Shown: positions 26,025 to 36,944, counted from the first letter of the stretch. The stretch: 64,000 nt of DNA from Acidocella aquatica (GCF_030160635.1 NZ_BSOS01000067.1:306617-370616); one strand, 5' to 3'. Notes: a model not told the origin generated them from the letters alone. Numbers and translations are program-made.

Positions 26025-27902
26025 ATGAGCGATTATCCCAGCCTTTATGCACAATGGCAGCAGGCGCCGGAAGCCTATTGGGCGCAGGCGGCCGGGCTGA
26101 TTGACTGGGACAAGGCGCCGGAGCGGATATTTGATGGCGGGATAGGGCCTTATGGCACGTGGTTCCCCGATGCCTGGCTGAATACATCGTATAATTGTCT
26201 GGACCGCCATGTGGCGGCTGGGCGCGGCGCGAATATCGCGTTGATATGGGATTCGCCCATGGAGGGGCGGGTTGAACATATTACCTACGCCCAGGCGCTG
26301 GGGCGGGTTGAGAAAATCGCCGGGGCGCTGGCGGCGCTCGGCGTGACCAAGGGCGACCGCGTTGTTGTTTATATGCCGATGGTGCCCGAGGCGGTGTTTG
26401 CCATGCTCGCCTGCGCGCGGCTGGGGGCGATCCACTCCATGGTGTTTGGCGGGTTTGCGGCGCCGGAGCTGGCGGCGCGCATCACCGATGCACAGCCGAA
26501 AGTGGTGATCGCGGCCTCCTGCGGGTTGGAGCCGGGGCGGGTTGTGACCTACAAGCCGATGCTCGATGCGGCGCTGGCGCTCTCGGAGCACAAGCCCGAG
26601 GCGTGTTTGATTTTTCAGCGCGCGGCGTGCCGCGCCGAGCTGGTGGCGGGGCGGGATTTTGATTTCGTGGAGGCCGAGAGGGCCGCGGCGCCGCATGGGC
26701 CGGTGAGCGTGGAGGGGGCGCATCCGCTGTATATCCTCTACACCTCGGGCACGACCGGGCGGCCGAAGGGCGTGGTGCGCGACAACGGCGGGCATGCGGT
26801 GGCGCTGGCGCAGAGCATGAAAATCATTTTTGACGTTGGGCCGGGCGAGGTGATCTGGGCGGCGGCCGATGTGGGCTGGGCCGTGGGGCATTCGTATCTG
26901 GTGTATGCGCCGCTGCTCGCGGGGGCGGCCACGATCATGTATGAGGGCAAGCCGACCGGGACGCCGGATGCCGGTGCATTCTGGCGGGTTGCTGCGCAGC
27001 ATAAGGCGAAGGTGTTGTTCACCGCGCCGACGGCGCTGCGGGCGATCAAGCAGCAGGACCCGGAAGGGGCGTTTATTCCCAAATATGATCTTTCGGGTAT
27101 GCGGGCGCTGTTTTTGGCGGGGGAGCGGTGCGACCCGCCGACGGCAATGTGGATTGAGGCGCTGCTGGGCAAGCCGGTGATTGATAATTATTGGCAGACG
27201 GAGACGGGCTGGCCGATTACGGCGCGGTTTTTGGGCCTGGGGCTGACGCCGTTCAAGCCGGGTTCGGGCGGGCGGCCGTCGCCGGGGTATGATATCGCGC
27301 CGCTGGATGAGACCGGCGAGCCGGTGGCGGCGGGGAGCACGGGGAATTTATGTATCCGCCTGCCAATGCCGCCGGGCTGCGGGCCGACGCTGTGGCAAAA
27401 TGACGATGGGTATCGGGCGGCGTATCTCACCGCGTTTCCGGGCTGGTATAAGACCGGGGATGCCGGGATGGTGGATGCGGATGGCGATGTGTGGGTGATG
27501 GGGCGGACGGATGATATCATCAACGTCGCCGGGCACCGGCTCTCCACCGGGGCGATGGAGGAGGTGCTGGCGATGCACAGGGATGTCGCCGAATGCGCGG
27601 TGATCGCCAAGGCGGATGCGCTGAAAGGGGAGATCCCCTACGGGCTGGTGGTGCTGAAGGCGGGCTGTGAGCGGGAAGCCGCGGTGATTGAGAAAGAGCT
27701 GATCGCGCTGGTGCGCGAGAAGATCGGCCCGGTGGCGGCGTTTCGCGATGTGATGGTGGTGCAGCGGCTGCCGAAAACGCGGTCGGGCAAGATTTTGCGG
27801 GCGACGATACGCAAGATCGCCAATGGCGAGACGGTGAGCGTGCCGGGGACGATCGAGGATGCGAGCGTGCTGGAGCAGATCGCGGTGGCGTTCGGGCGGT
27901 AG
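26025..27902 (+). CDS. prpE: Propionyl-CoA/short-chain acyl-CoA synthetase
   Basis: A 625-residue ANL-superfamily ligase that converts a short-chain acid, CoA and ATP to acyl-CoA. The AMP-binding motif is YTSGTTGRPKG, the adenylate-binding region is NYWQTETGWPIT, GDAGMVDADGDVWVMGRTDD contains the hinge, and the C-terminal catalytic lysine is in KTRSGKIL. The opening ACS-type N-terminus and the overall length match PrpE/ACSS3 rather than long-chain synthetases. The ATG at 26025 is preferred to an upstream extension that overlaps satP. Acetate is an alternative substrate. It probably works with satP. Confidence 0.9.
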   Translation: MSDYPSLYAQWQQAPEAYWAQAAGLIDWDKAPERIFDGGIGPYGTWFPDAWLNTSYNCLDRHVAAGRGANIALIWDSPMEGRVEHITYAQALGRVEKIAGALAALGVTKGDRVVVYMPMVPEAVFAMLACARLGAIHSMVFGGFAAPELAARITDAQPKVVIAASCGLEPGRVVTYKPMLDAALALSEHKPEACLIFQRAACRAELVAGRDFDFVEAERAAAPHGPVSVEGAHPLYILYTSGTTGRPKGVVRDNGGHAVALAQSMKIIFDVGPGEVIWAAADVGWAVGHSYLVYAPLLAGAATIMYEGKPTGTPDAGAFWRVAAQHKAKVLFTAPTALRAIKQQDPEGAFIPKYDLSGMRALFLAGERCDPPTAMWIEALLGKPVIDNYWQTETGWPITARFLGLGLTPFKPGSGGRPSPGYDIAPLDETGEPVAAGSTGNLCIRLPMPPGCGPTLWQNDDGYRAAYLTAFPGWYKTGDAGMVDADGDVWVMGRTDDIINVAGHRLSTGAMEEVLAMHRDVAECAVIAKADALKGEIPYGLVVLKAGCEREAAVIEKELIALVREKIGPVAAFRDVMVVQRLPKTRSGKILRATIRKIANGETVSVPGTIEDASVLEQIAVAFGR

Positions 27903-27905
27903 GGG

Positions 27906-27931
27906 GATGCCAGCTTTCGCTGGCATGACGA
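27906..27931. repeat. Palindromic repeat family B, copy 4
   Basis: GATGCCAGC-TTTC-GCTGGCAT-GACGA, one base different from the other copies. It lies between convergent prpE and ychF. Confidence 0.8.
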
Positions 27932-27964
27932 AGAGGGGGCTGGCGCGACGAAGAGGGCGCGGTT

Positions 27965-29056
27965 TTAGACGTTGAAGCGGAAGAGCAGCACGTCGCCGTC
28001 TTTTACCACGTAGTCGCGGCCTTCGATGCGCAATTTGCCGGCCTCGCGGGCGCCGGCTTCGCCTTTGTAGGCGATGTAGTCTTCATAAGCGGTGGTCTCG
28101 CAGGCGATGAAGCCGCGTTCGAAATCGCCATGGATGACGCCGGCGGCGCCGGGGGCCTTGGTGCCTTTGGTGATGGTCCAGGCGCGGGTTTCCTTCGGCC
28201 CGACGGTGAAATAGGTGATGAGGCCGAGCAGGGCGTAGCCGGCGCGGATGATGCGATCCAGCCCGCTGTCTTCCAGGCCGAGATCGGCGAGGAAGGAGGC
28301 GCGGTCTTCTTCCGGCAACTGGGCGACTTCGGATTCGATGGCGGCGGAGACGACCACGCTGAGCGCGCCGACGGATTTTGCCATCTCGGCGACGCGGGCG
28401 GACTGGGCGTTGCCGGTGGCGGCCGAGGCTTCCTCGACATTGCAGACATAGAGCACCGGCTTGGCGGTGAGCAGGTTGAGGCGCTTGGCGTCCTCGGCGG
28501 TTTCGGGCGTGATGGCGGTGCGGGCGGGTTTGCCTTGTTCGAGGGCGGCGAGGATCGGCTCCATGAGGGCGGCATCAATGGCGGCCTGGCGGTCGTTCTT
28601 GGCGCGTTTCTGGAGGGCGGGCAGACGCTTGGAGAGGGATTCGAGGTCGGCCAGCATCAGCTCGGTCTCGACCGTCTCGGCGTCGCGGATAGGGTCGACG
28701 CTGCCTTCAACATGGGTCACGTCGTCGTCCTCGAAGCAGCGCAGCACATGCACGATGGCGTCCACCTCGCGGATGTTGGCGAGGAACTGGTTGCCGAGGC
28801 CCTCGCCCTTGGAGGCGCCGCGGACGAGGCCCGCGATGTCGACGAATTCCAGGCTGGTGGGGACCACCTTGATGGATTTGCCGATGATGGCCAGGGCATC
28901 CATGCGTTTATCGGGCACGGCGACGCGGCCGGTGTTGGGCTCGATGGTGCAGAAGGGGTAGTTGGCGGCTTGCGCGGCGACCGTGGCGGTGAGCGCGTTG
29001 AAGAGGGTCGATTTGCCGACATTCGGCAGGCCGACGATACCGCAGTTAAAGCCCAT
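27965..29056 (-). CDS. ychF: Redox-regulated ATPase YchF (OLA1 type)
   Basis: A 363-residue Obg-family P-loop protein. It begins MGFNCGIVGLPNVGKSTLFN (P-loop GLPNVGKST), with DIAGLVRGASKGEGLGNQFL as the switch II region. The central coiled coil follows, and the C-terminal TGS domain ends at the stop. YchF prefers ATP and associates with ribosomes in stress responses. It overlaps pth by 11 bases, a gene pair seen widely in Proteobacteria. Confidence 0.96.
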   Translation of the reverse strand: MGFNCGIVGLPNVGKSTLFNALTATVAAQAANYPFCTIEPNTGRVAVPDKRMDALAIIGKSIKVVPTSLEFVDIAGLVRGASKGEGLGNQFLANIREVDAIVHVLRCFEDDDVTHVEGSVDPIRDAETVETELMLADLESLSKRLPALQKRAKNDRQAAIDAALMEPILAALEQGKPARTAITPETAEDAKRLNLLTAKPVLYVCNVEEASAATGNAQSARVAEMAKSVGALSVVVSAAIESEVAQLPEEDRASFLADLGLEDSGLDRIIRAGYALLGLITYFTVGPKETRAWTITKGTKAPGAAGVIHGDFERGFIACETTAYEDYIAYKGEAGAREAGKLRIEGRDYVVKDGDVLLFRFNV

Positions 29057-29633
29057 TTTTCTGGTCCTTGGTGAGTAGTGCGAGGCGGGTCATGTAGTCT
29101 TCCGGCTTTTGCGCGGCCAGCAGGGCGGCTTCATCGGCCACCGCGTCGAGCATTGGCAGCAGCCAGTCAAGGTCCGGCTTGGTGAAATCGCCCAGGACAT
29201 GGCCGGTAACGCGGTGCTTCTCACCCGGATGGCCGATGCCCAGGCGCACGCGCCAGTAGTCCGGGGTGTTCAGATGCTGGTCCATGCTGCGCAACCCGTT
29301 GTGGCCGGCGGCGCCGCCGCCTTTTTTGACGCGGATCTTGCCGGGGGCGAGGTCGAGGTCGTCATGAAACACGGTGATGTCCGCGGGCGGGATTTTGAAG
29401 AAAGTGGCCGCCGCCTGGACGGATTCGCCGGAGAGATTCATGTAGGTCATGGGTTTGAGCGCCAGGATTTTATGGCCGGCGATTACGCCCTCGGATACAT
29501 GGCCCTTAAAGCGTTGCCGCCATGGTGAGAAACCATGGCGGCGCGCGATGACATCAATAGCCATGAAGCCGATGTTGTGCCGCTGCCGCGCCATGGCTGG
29601 CTCTGGGTTGCCGAGACCGACCCAAAGAAACAT
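29046..29633 (-). CDS. pth: Peptidyl-tRNA hydrolase
   Basis: A ~195-residue enzyme that recycles peptidyl-tRNA released from ribosomes. It shows WVGLGNPEPAMARQRHNIGFMAID (with the conserved Asn and catalytic His), LALKPMTYMNLSGESV, and HDDLDLAPGKIRVKKGGGAAGHNGLRS. I take the ATG at 29633 by family length; an in-frame start 12 codons earlier has no better ribosome-binding site. It is translated with ychF, whose start it overlaps, and follows rplY, a common gene order. Confidence 0.95.
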   Translation of the reverse strand: MFLWVGLGNPEPAMARQRHNIGFMAIDVIARRHGFSPWRQRFKGHVSEGVIAGHKILALKPMTYMNLSGESVQAAATFFKIPPADITVFHDDLDLAPGKIRVKKGGGAAGHNGLRSMDQHLNTPDYWRVRLGIGHPGEKHRVTGHVLGDFTKPDLDWLLPMLDAVADEAALLAAQKPEDYMTRLALLTKDQKNGL

Positions 29634-29777
29634 GGCACTAATGTCCCGCTCCAGAAGTGATTGGCTCATCCAAGAGGTTCATAACCGGGACATTAGCCTT
29701 TTGCTTATGCGGCCTGCTTATCCAAATCATGCGCTGCAAAGTACAGCACATGATTTGGGCAGGACGCGGAAAGAAGA

Positions 29778-30482
29778 TTATTTCTTCTTGGGTGCGGGCT
29801 TGGCGGCCGGAGCGGCTGCTGCTGCCTTGGGAGCGGCCTTGCCACCCTTGCCCTTGGCGGGAGCGGCTGCGGCGGCTGCTGCTTTCGCGGCATCCTCGGC
29901 AAGTTGCTCGGCGGAGACGGTCGGCGCCGCGATGGTGGCGATGACGAAGTCACGGTCAGTGATGACCGGGCGAGCGTCGCCCACGCCGATGAGGTTGTGC
30001 CAGCGGATGGTGTCGTTGATTTCCAGCGGGCCCAGATCAACCTCGAACTTCTCGGGGATGTTGTCAGGGTCGCAGGCAACTTCCACCGTGTGGCGCACGA
30101 CGTTGAGCACGCCGCCGCGCTTGATGCCGGGGCTGATGCCTTCGTTCAGGAACACCACATGCACGCCAACGCGCACACGCTCACCCGAGGCCAGACGCTG
30201 AAAATCCACATGCTCGGGAGCATCGGTGACCGGGTGGAACTGCACATCGCGCATCAGGGCGCGAATGTTCTGGCCATCCAGGGTGATTTCATACAGGCGC
30301 GAACGCCAGCCGCCACGCTTGAGCTCGCGCATAACAATGCGCGGGTCGAGCGCGATCAGGGAGGGTTCCTGCTTCGCGCCATAAATTACCGCAGGTACTT
30401 TACCTGCACGCCTCGTCGCCCGCGCCACCCCCTTGCCGGCACGCGAACGCGACTCAGCTTCGATGAGTTCGAAATTGGCCAT
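29778..30482 (-). CDS. rplY: 50S ribosomal protein L25/CTC family
   Basis: A 234-residue long-form L25 (CTC type) that binds 5S rRNA. The N-terminal L25 domain (residues ~1-95) opens [18 protein letters not shown] and includes [13 protein letters not shown] beta domain runs to ~190 ([18 protein letters not shown]). The last 45 residues are an Ala/Lys/Pro-rich tail ending in lysines. AGGAG precedes the ATG. The gene lies between proB and pth. A terminator-like hairpin lies in its short leader. Confidence 0.95.
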   Translation of the reverse strand: MANFELIEAESRSRAGKGVARATRRAGKVPAVIYGAKQEPSLIALDPRIVMRELKRGGWRSRLYEITLDGQNIRALMRDVQFHPVTDAPEHVDFQRLASGERVRVGVHVVFLNEGISPGIKRGGVLNVVRHTVEVACDPDNIPEKFEVDLGPLEINDTIRWHNLIGVGDARPVITDRDFVIATIAAPTVSAEQLAEDAAKAAAAAAAPAKGKGGKAAPKAAAAAPAAKPAPKKK

Positions 30483-30499
30483 GTTTTACGCTCCTATAA

Positions 30500-30530
30500 A
30501 CAACAAAAGCCGGCCTCCAGGGGTGCCGGC
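30500..30530 (-). terminator. Terminator-like hairpin in the rplY leader
   Basis: On the reverse strand GCCGGC, a 10-base loop, GCCGGC and TTTTGTTG end about 20 bases before the rplY ATG. It either ends transcription from proB or acts as an attenuator for rplY. The stem is only 6 bp. Confidence 0.4.
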
Positions 30531-30566
30531 GGGCGGGGTGTAGCGCGAATTGGGGGATTGTTCAAC

Positions 30567-30760
30567 TAAGGCCAAGGGGCGCCGCCCCTTGGTACCCCGC
30601 CAAAGGCTGAGTCTTTGGAATCCATTACCAAGGTTTCTGAAAAGGGCCCGCCGCACGGGTGTTGGAGAGGCTTGAGCAAGCCCTTTTCAGAAACCTTATT
30701 AACGCGTTCGAAGGGCGCGGCCCTTCGCGGGGGTCCAGGGGGCAGCGCCCCATGGCCTTA
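30567..30760. repeat. Nested 194-bp palindromic element
   Basis: Two nested inverted repeats. The outer arms, 32 bases each (30567-30598 and 30729-30760), are complementary over most of their length and begin TAAGGCCAAGGGGCG. The inner arms of 18 bases (AAGGTTTCTGAAAAGGGC, 30630-30647, and its exact complement 30680-30697) are perfect. Smaller hairpins lie between the arms. It fills the proB-rplY gap and has no coding capacity, resembling a MITE-like or REP-type intergenic repeat. Confidence 0.75.
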
Positions 30761-30762
30761 AC

Positions 30763-32888
<2,126 letters not shown>

Positions 32889-32895
32889 CTAAAAC

Positions 32896-32920
32896 AAAAA
32901 AGGCCGGCTGGTGCCGGCCT
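32896..32920 (-). terminator. Intrinsic terminator after rplU-rpmA
   Basis: On the reverse strand AGGCCGGC-ACCA-GCCGGCCT is followed by TTTTTGTTTT. An 8-bp G+C stem with a T-run, 25 bases beyond the rpmA stop and just upstream of obgE. Confidence 0.85.
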
Positions 32921-32944
32921 TCTTCGAAGGATTGCGCGGCCGGA

Positions 32945-33214
32945 TTATTCGGCGGCGAGTTTAACCGGAGTCACGGAAACATGCACGCGGTCGTCAGATT
33001 TGCGCTCGAACAGCACCGTGCCTTCAGCCAGGGCGAAGATGGTGTGGTCGCGGCCGACGCCGACGTTGAGGCCGGGTTTCACCTTGGTGCCGCGCTGGCG
33101 GATGATGATGTTGCCGGGGATGACAGCCTGGCCGCCGGATTTTTTGACGCCAAGACGGCGGCCCGCGGTGTCGCGGCCGTTACGCGATGAGCCGCCTGCT
33201 TTTTTATGTGCCAT
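32945..33214 (-). CDS. rpmA: 50S ribosomal protein L27
   Basis: An 89-residue L27 starting [20 protein letters not shown], the conserved N-terminus that reaches the peptidyl-transferase centre. [19 protein letters not shown] follows. It lies 11 bases after rplU in the usual pair. Confidence 0.98.
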   Translation of the reverse strand: MAHKKAGGSSRNGRDTAGRRLGVKKSGGQAVIPGNIIIRQRGTKVKPGLNVGVGRDHTIFALAEGTVLFERKSDDRVHVSVTPVKLAAE

Positions 33215-33225
33215 TTGAGTGCTCC

Positions 33226-33540
33226 TTAAGCCGCGTTAATGGAGGAGACGCGCAGAACGGTGACGCACTGGCGGTGGCCGTTCTTGCGGCGGCTGTTCTG
33301 CCGGCGGCGCTTTTTGAAGATGATGACTTTTGCCAGACGGTCCTGCGCGATGACGGTGGCGGTGACGGTGGCGCCAGCCAGGTTGGGGGCGCCAAGCTTC
33401 AACGCACCCTCGCCGCCTACGGCCAGAACATCCGTGAAGGTGACGGTGCTGCCGGCTTCCGCCTCGAGCTTTTCAACTTTTAATACGGCGTCCGGGGTGA
33501 CGCGGTATTGCTTGCCGCCGGTGCGGATGACTGCGAACAT
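33226..33540 (-). CDS. rplU: 50S ribosomal protein L21
   Basis: A 104-residue L21. It begins [20 protein letters not shown] and shows the [21 protein letters not shown] rRNA-binding loop. It is the first gene of the rplU-rpmA unit, upstream of obgE-proB. Confidence 0.98.
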   Translation of the reverse strand: MFAVIRTGGKQYRVTPDAVLKVEKLEAEAGSTVTFTDVLAVGGEGALKLGAPNLAGATVTATVIAQDRLAKVIIFKKRRRQNSRRKNGHRQCVTVLRVSSINAA

Positions 33541-33753
33541 GGGTCTAGGTCCAATCTGGTGTCGTCAAAAATAGAGTGCGCGGCGGGGCCGGGCCCTGTC
33601 GCGAGAGTGGCGCGTTATAGCCGGGCGGGGGGATGTGTCAATGCTGAAAGCGCGGGGCTGGTGGGCGGAACGTTTGCGGGGGCGGCGGGGGGATGGTTGC
33701 AGGGGAGCGGGCTGGCCCGTATAAGCCGCCGGCGAGATATATATCCGTACCCA

Positions 33754-33843
<90 letters not shown>

Positions 33844-33952
33844 ACCCCCTTCCAGGCCCATCCACCGCTGTTGCAAAACATAAACATTTCAAGCGGATAT
33901 TCAATTTTCTTTCCATGGCGGTTGACGCAAATTCAGGGGTATCTCACGCTAA

Positions 33953-33975
33953 TTTGTGGGTAGGTTTGTGGGTGG
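33953..33975 (+). promoter_or_regulatory. Putative integrase arm-binding repeats, left
   Basis: TTTGTGGGTAG (33953-33963) and TTTGTGGGTGG (33965-33975) form a 12-base tandem beside the attachment core. The same 11-mer occurs at 52308-52318 near the right end, as expected for arm-type sites of a tyrosine integrase. Confidence 0.55.
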
Positions 33976-34009
33976 ATTTTTGGTAGATTTATTGATAAGC
34001 TTGTTAGTC

Positions 34010-35260
34010 ATGGCACATGTAATCAATAAGTTGTCGGCAGCCAAGGTGAAAAATGCGGGCCCCGGACTGCATGGCGATGGGGCAAATTTGTACCTCCAGG
34101 TGTCGCCGACGGGGGGAAAGTCCTGGTCATTCAGATTTATGTTGAACAGGCGTGTCCGGGAAATGGGGCTGGGGCCGCTGCACATCGTCAGCCTGGCGGA
34201 AGCCCGCACCAAGGCGGCCGCCATGCGGCAAATGCTGCTGGACGGCGTTGATCCGATCGAGATGAGACAGCAGACGCGCAAGAAAGTGACGCTGGAAGCG
34301 GCCAGCGCCACGACTTTTGAGACGGTCGCGCAAGCCTATATCAAGGCACACGAGGCAGGGTGGTCAAATGAGAAACACGCCAAGCAATGGAAGGCGACAC
34401 TGGAGACCTACGTTTACCCGGTTTTCGGGGCGCTGGCGGTCTCCTCAATTGACCTGTCGCTGGTGACAAAGGTGCTGGAGCCGATCTGGAAGCAGAAACC
34501 CGAGACGGCCAGCCGGGTTCGCGGGCGTATCGAGGCCGTTCTGGATTACGCCACCACCAAAGGCTGGCGCACGGGGGACAATCCGGCCCGTTGGCGAGGG
34601 TATCTGGAAAACCTGTTTCCGGCAACGGGAAAGATTTCCCGGGTGCAACACCACGGGGCGCTGGCTTGTGCCGAGATGCCCGCATTCATCAAGGAATTGA
34701 AGGCGCAGCAAGGGCTGGCGGCGAACGCGCTGCTTTTGACGGTGCTGACGGCAACGCGCACCGGCGATGTCATCGGCGCCCGCTGGGAAGAGGTGGATAT
34801 GGCCCAGCGCGTGTGGACGGTTCCGGCGGCGAGGATCAAAGGCCGGCGGCGCGATCACCGCATCCCGCTCTCCGGCACCGCCGTAGCTCTTCTGAAACGG
34901 GCCATGCCGCAGCGGGACGCGGGCGAGGTGCTGGCAGGATTTGTCTATCCGGGGGGCAAGGCTGGCCGAGGCCTGTCCAATATGGCGCTGCTGGCAGTCT
35001 TAAAGCGGATGCAGTGCCGGGGGGTGACCACGCACGGCTTCCGCTCGACGTTTCGCGACTGGGCCGCCGAGCAAACCGATTACCGGCCAGAGATTGTCGA
35101 GAGCGCCTTGGCGCATGTTGTGTCCAACAAGGTGGAGGCAGCTTACAAGCGAACTGATTTCTTTGATCTCAGGCGGCAATTGATGGCCGACTGGGCCGAT
35201 TTCTGCGAGGGCAGGCCGCCGGGGGGGAAACTTGGACAAAGCGATCCGGCAGATGACTAA
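34010..35260 (+). CDS. P4-family tyrosine integrase
   Basis: A 416-residue site-specific recombinase. The N-terminal arm-binding (DUF4102-like) domain contains GDGANLYLQVSPTGGKSWSFRF. A SAM-like core-binding domain follows (ETVAQAYIKAHEAGWSNEKHAKQW). The catalytic domain shows the first Arg in TVLTATRTGDVIGARWEE, HGFRSTFRDW (HxxR), ESALAHVV, and the nucleophile Tyr in VEAAYKRTDF. It should integrate and excise the island at tRNA-Ser. The start at MAHVINKLS is by homology. Its last ~12 residues come from sequence duplicated at 36265-36300, so the C-terminus may have been remodelled. Confidence 0.93.
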   Translation: MAHVINKLSAAKVKNAGPGLHGDGANLYLQVSPTGGKSWSFRFMLNRRVREMGLGPLHIVSLAEARTKAAAMRQMLLDGVDPIEMRQQTRKKVTLEAASATTFETVAQAYIKAHEAGWSNEKHAKQWKATLETYVYPVFGALAVSSIDLSLVTKVLEPIWKQKPETASRVRGRIEAVLDYATTKGWRTGDNPARWRGYLENLFPATGKISRVQHHGALACAEMPAFIKELKAQQGLAANALLLTVLTATRTGDVIGARWEEVDMAQRVWTVPAARIKGRRRDHRIPLSGTAVALLKRAMPQRDAGEVLAGFVYPGGKAGRGLSNMALLAVLKRMQCRGVTTHGFRSTFRDWAAEQTDYRPEIVESALAHVVSNKVEAAYKRTDFFDLRRQLMADWADFCEGRPPGGKLGQSDPADD

Positions 35261-35272
35261 GCGGCCGGCCAA
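35237..35272 (+). repeat. 36-bp imperfect direct repeat, left copy
   Basis: CAAAGCGATCCGGCAGATGA and the following 16 bases match 36265-36300 at 34 of 36 positions. The preceding bases (GGCCGCCGGGG...GAAACT) also resemble 36213-36233. This copy covers the integrase stop codon. The two copies bracket the VapBC genes. Confidence 0.8.
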
Positions 35273-35403
35273 GTTCTCGCTGATACGCTTAGATTGTCAG
35301 AGACGCGCTGCCGGAATTTCTTCCTCAACGGAATAGAACGCGTCATATCGAACGACACGTTCTACCTGCTTACATGGTTTGCGCTGAAAGTGCTGGTTTT
35401 GCC

Positions 35404-35419
35404 ATGACGCATGTGTCAT
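35404..35419. promoter_or_regulatory. Candidate VapBC operator
   Basis: ATGACGCATGTGTCAT, a 16-base near-perfect palindrome 45 bases before vapB. A second inverted repeat, TAGAACGCGTC/GACACGTTCTA, lies at 35334-35364. Type II antitoxins autorepress through such sites. Confidence 0.4.
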
Positions 35420-35464
35420 TATGTATTTCAAACTTCGTCAATACAGGTTTATCGGATCAGCGCC

Positions 35465-35707
35465 ATGAATCTACAAATACGTGACCCCCGGGCTCGCGAA
35501 CTTGCCCGGCGTATTGCGCACCGCCGCCATATTTCCATGACGGAGGCGGTTATTGAAGCCTTGGAGGCGGAGTTCCGCCGCATATCTGCGCAGCAGCCTC
35601 TAGCGGAGCGGCTGGATGCCATTGCAGATGAGCTGGCAACCTTAGCCAAGCCTGGCGGCCGGGATATGACGAAGGATGAGGTCGATGCGATGTGGGGTCA
35701 TCGCTGA
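35465..35707 (+). CDS. VapB-type antitoxin
   Basis: An 80-residue protein beginning MNLQIRDPRARELARRIAHRRHISMTEAVIEAL, the ribbon-helix-helix-like start of Rv0623/VapB antitoxins. The C-terminal half would wrap the toxin. Its stop overlaps the toxin start (TGATG). It neutralises VapC and represses the operon with it. The upstream frame is open to 35411, but the ATG at 35465 fits the family. Confidence 0.85.
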   Translation: MNLQIRDPRARELARRIAHRRHISMTEAVIEALEAEFRRISAQQPLAERLDAIADELATLAKPGGRDMTKDEVDAMWGHR

Positions 35708-36096
35708 TGTTTATCGACACGTCGGTTATTGTCGCGATTCTCTCGAAAGAACCCGATGCAACCGAATTTGCGAACCGGATTGAAGCGGCGGAGTGCATCA
35801 CCTCGGCTCTTGTTATCCTGGAATCGGCCATGCGGCTCTCGACTAAGCTTGTGATTGATCCTGTCGTGGTGGAACGCCGGATTCAGGCTTTTTTGGACGA
35901 GGCTCAGATCACCCTGGCGCCGATGGATGCAATAACAGCCAGTTTGGCGGTCAAGGCTTTTGCTGATTACGGAAAGGGCAGGGGCAACCCCGCCCAACTC
36001 AACCTGGCGGATTGCCTTTCCTACGCCTGTGCAAAGGCGCAGGGCGTGCCGCTTATGTATAAAGGCAAGGATTTTTCTTACACAGATTTGGGGTGA
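35707..36096 (+). CDS. VapC-type PIN-domain ribonuclease toxin
   Basis: A 129-residue PIN domain. The acidic metal site is assembled from MFIDTSVIVAIL (Asp4), a Glu in LVILESAMRL, and NLADCLSYACAKAQGVPLMYKGKDF (late Asp residues). VapC toxins cleave tRNA or rRNA. All acidic positions are present, so it looks active. It is paired with the upstream antitoxin and probably stabilises the island. The substrate is unknown. Confidence 0.9.
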   Translation: MFIDTSVIVAILSKEPDATEFANRIEAAECITSALVILESAMRLSTKLVIDPVVVERRIQAFLDEAQITLAPMDAITASLAVKAFADYGKGRGNPAQLNLADCLSYACAKAQGVPLMYKGKDFSYTDLG

Positions 36097-36259
36097 TTTT
36101 GGCGCTTCGTGACGCTTAGGTTTCAGGCATGGCGGTCACGGTCCCTGCCGTGTGGGGTCAACCTTCTGGCTTGGAGATCATCGTCCGGAAATAGCAGAAC
36201 CCGCCTTGAGGGCGGGCCGCCGGGGAAGAAACTGGGTAACACTGTTGAAGGGGCAGGCG

Positions 36260-36877
36260 ATGGGCAAAGCGATCAGGCAGAAGACTAAGCGGCCGGCCAA
36301 AACAAAAACGGCCGTGCAAATCCTCGATGATATGCGCGATCGCCGCCACGATCCCGATAAAGCATTGGCCCTGATCAAGGCGGCGCATGCCGCGGGCGGG
36401 CGGCCGGTTGACCATGATCACGCAGGGGCGGTGCGAAACGGCTTCGTCGAAGTGCTTCATCCCAATGAAGTCCTAATGCAAAGAAACGGGAAAACAGGTT
36501 ACCGGACAAAAGGCGTGGTCAAGGGGCCGTTACGCGCTTTGTCGTTTCTGGAGCGGCGGTTAATTGAGAAAGAACAAGATTTTCTCAAACAAATTTCAAA
36601 GTTCACGAAGCTCGACAACGCATTGACGCATTTTGCCGCCACGCAGGGGCAAGCAAGTGCGCGTGCCGCCAGGCTGAGACGCCAACGAGCCGATGAATTA
36701 AGCGCGGTCATTATCGGCCTATACGAAAACTGCCGCCTACCACCGCATTTGAGGGCGGGGTTTGTTACGCGCAAGCTGGCCGCCGCGGGGCGGGACATTA
36801 GTGAGCGCCGGGTACGCCAGATTATTTCCGCAAAAATCACCGCGCAATTTCAGAAAAGTGGAAATGACGGGGAGTGA
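36260..36877 (+). CDS. Hypothetical island protein, basic, possibly DNA-binding
   Basis: A 205-residue protein with a Lys/Arg-rich N-terminus (MGKAIRQKTKRPAKTKTA), a middle helical region with a charged stretch (SFLERRLIEKEQDFLKQ), and a C-terminal helical region (AAAGRDISERRVRQIISAKI) that could be a helix-turn-helix. The ATG at 36260 is preceded by GGGGCAGG. I recognise no family. The next reading frame starts before it ends, suggesting co-expression with the HTH gene. Its 5' end lies inside the 36-bp repeat shared with the integrase 3' end. Confidence 0.65.
   Translation: MGKAIRQKTKRPAKTKTAVQILDDMRDRRHDPDKALALIKAAHAAGGRPVDHDHAGAVRNGFVEVLHPNEVLMQRNGKTGYRTKGVVKGPLRALSFLERRLIEKEQDFLKQISKFTKLDNALTHFAATQGQASARAARLRRQRADELSAVIIGLYENCRLPPHLRAGFVTRKLAAAGRDISERRVRQIISAKITAQFQKSGNDGE
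36265..36300 (+). repeat. 36-bp imperfect direct repeat, right copy
   Basis: Matches 35237-35272 with two differences. Here it encodes codons 3-13 of the hypothetical protein, so this is probably the original context and the integrase end the derived one. Confidence 0.8.
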
Positions 36878-36944
36878 AAATGTTTTCTCATCCGCAGGTG
36901 TCCCGCATGATCTGTCCATGTTCAACTCTGAGGAGAAGGCAAGC

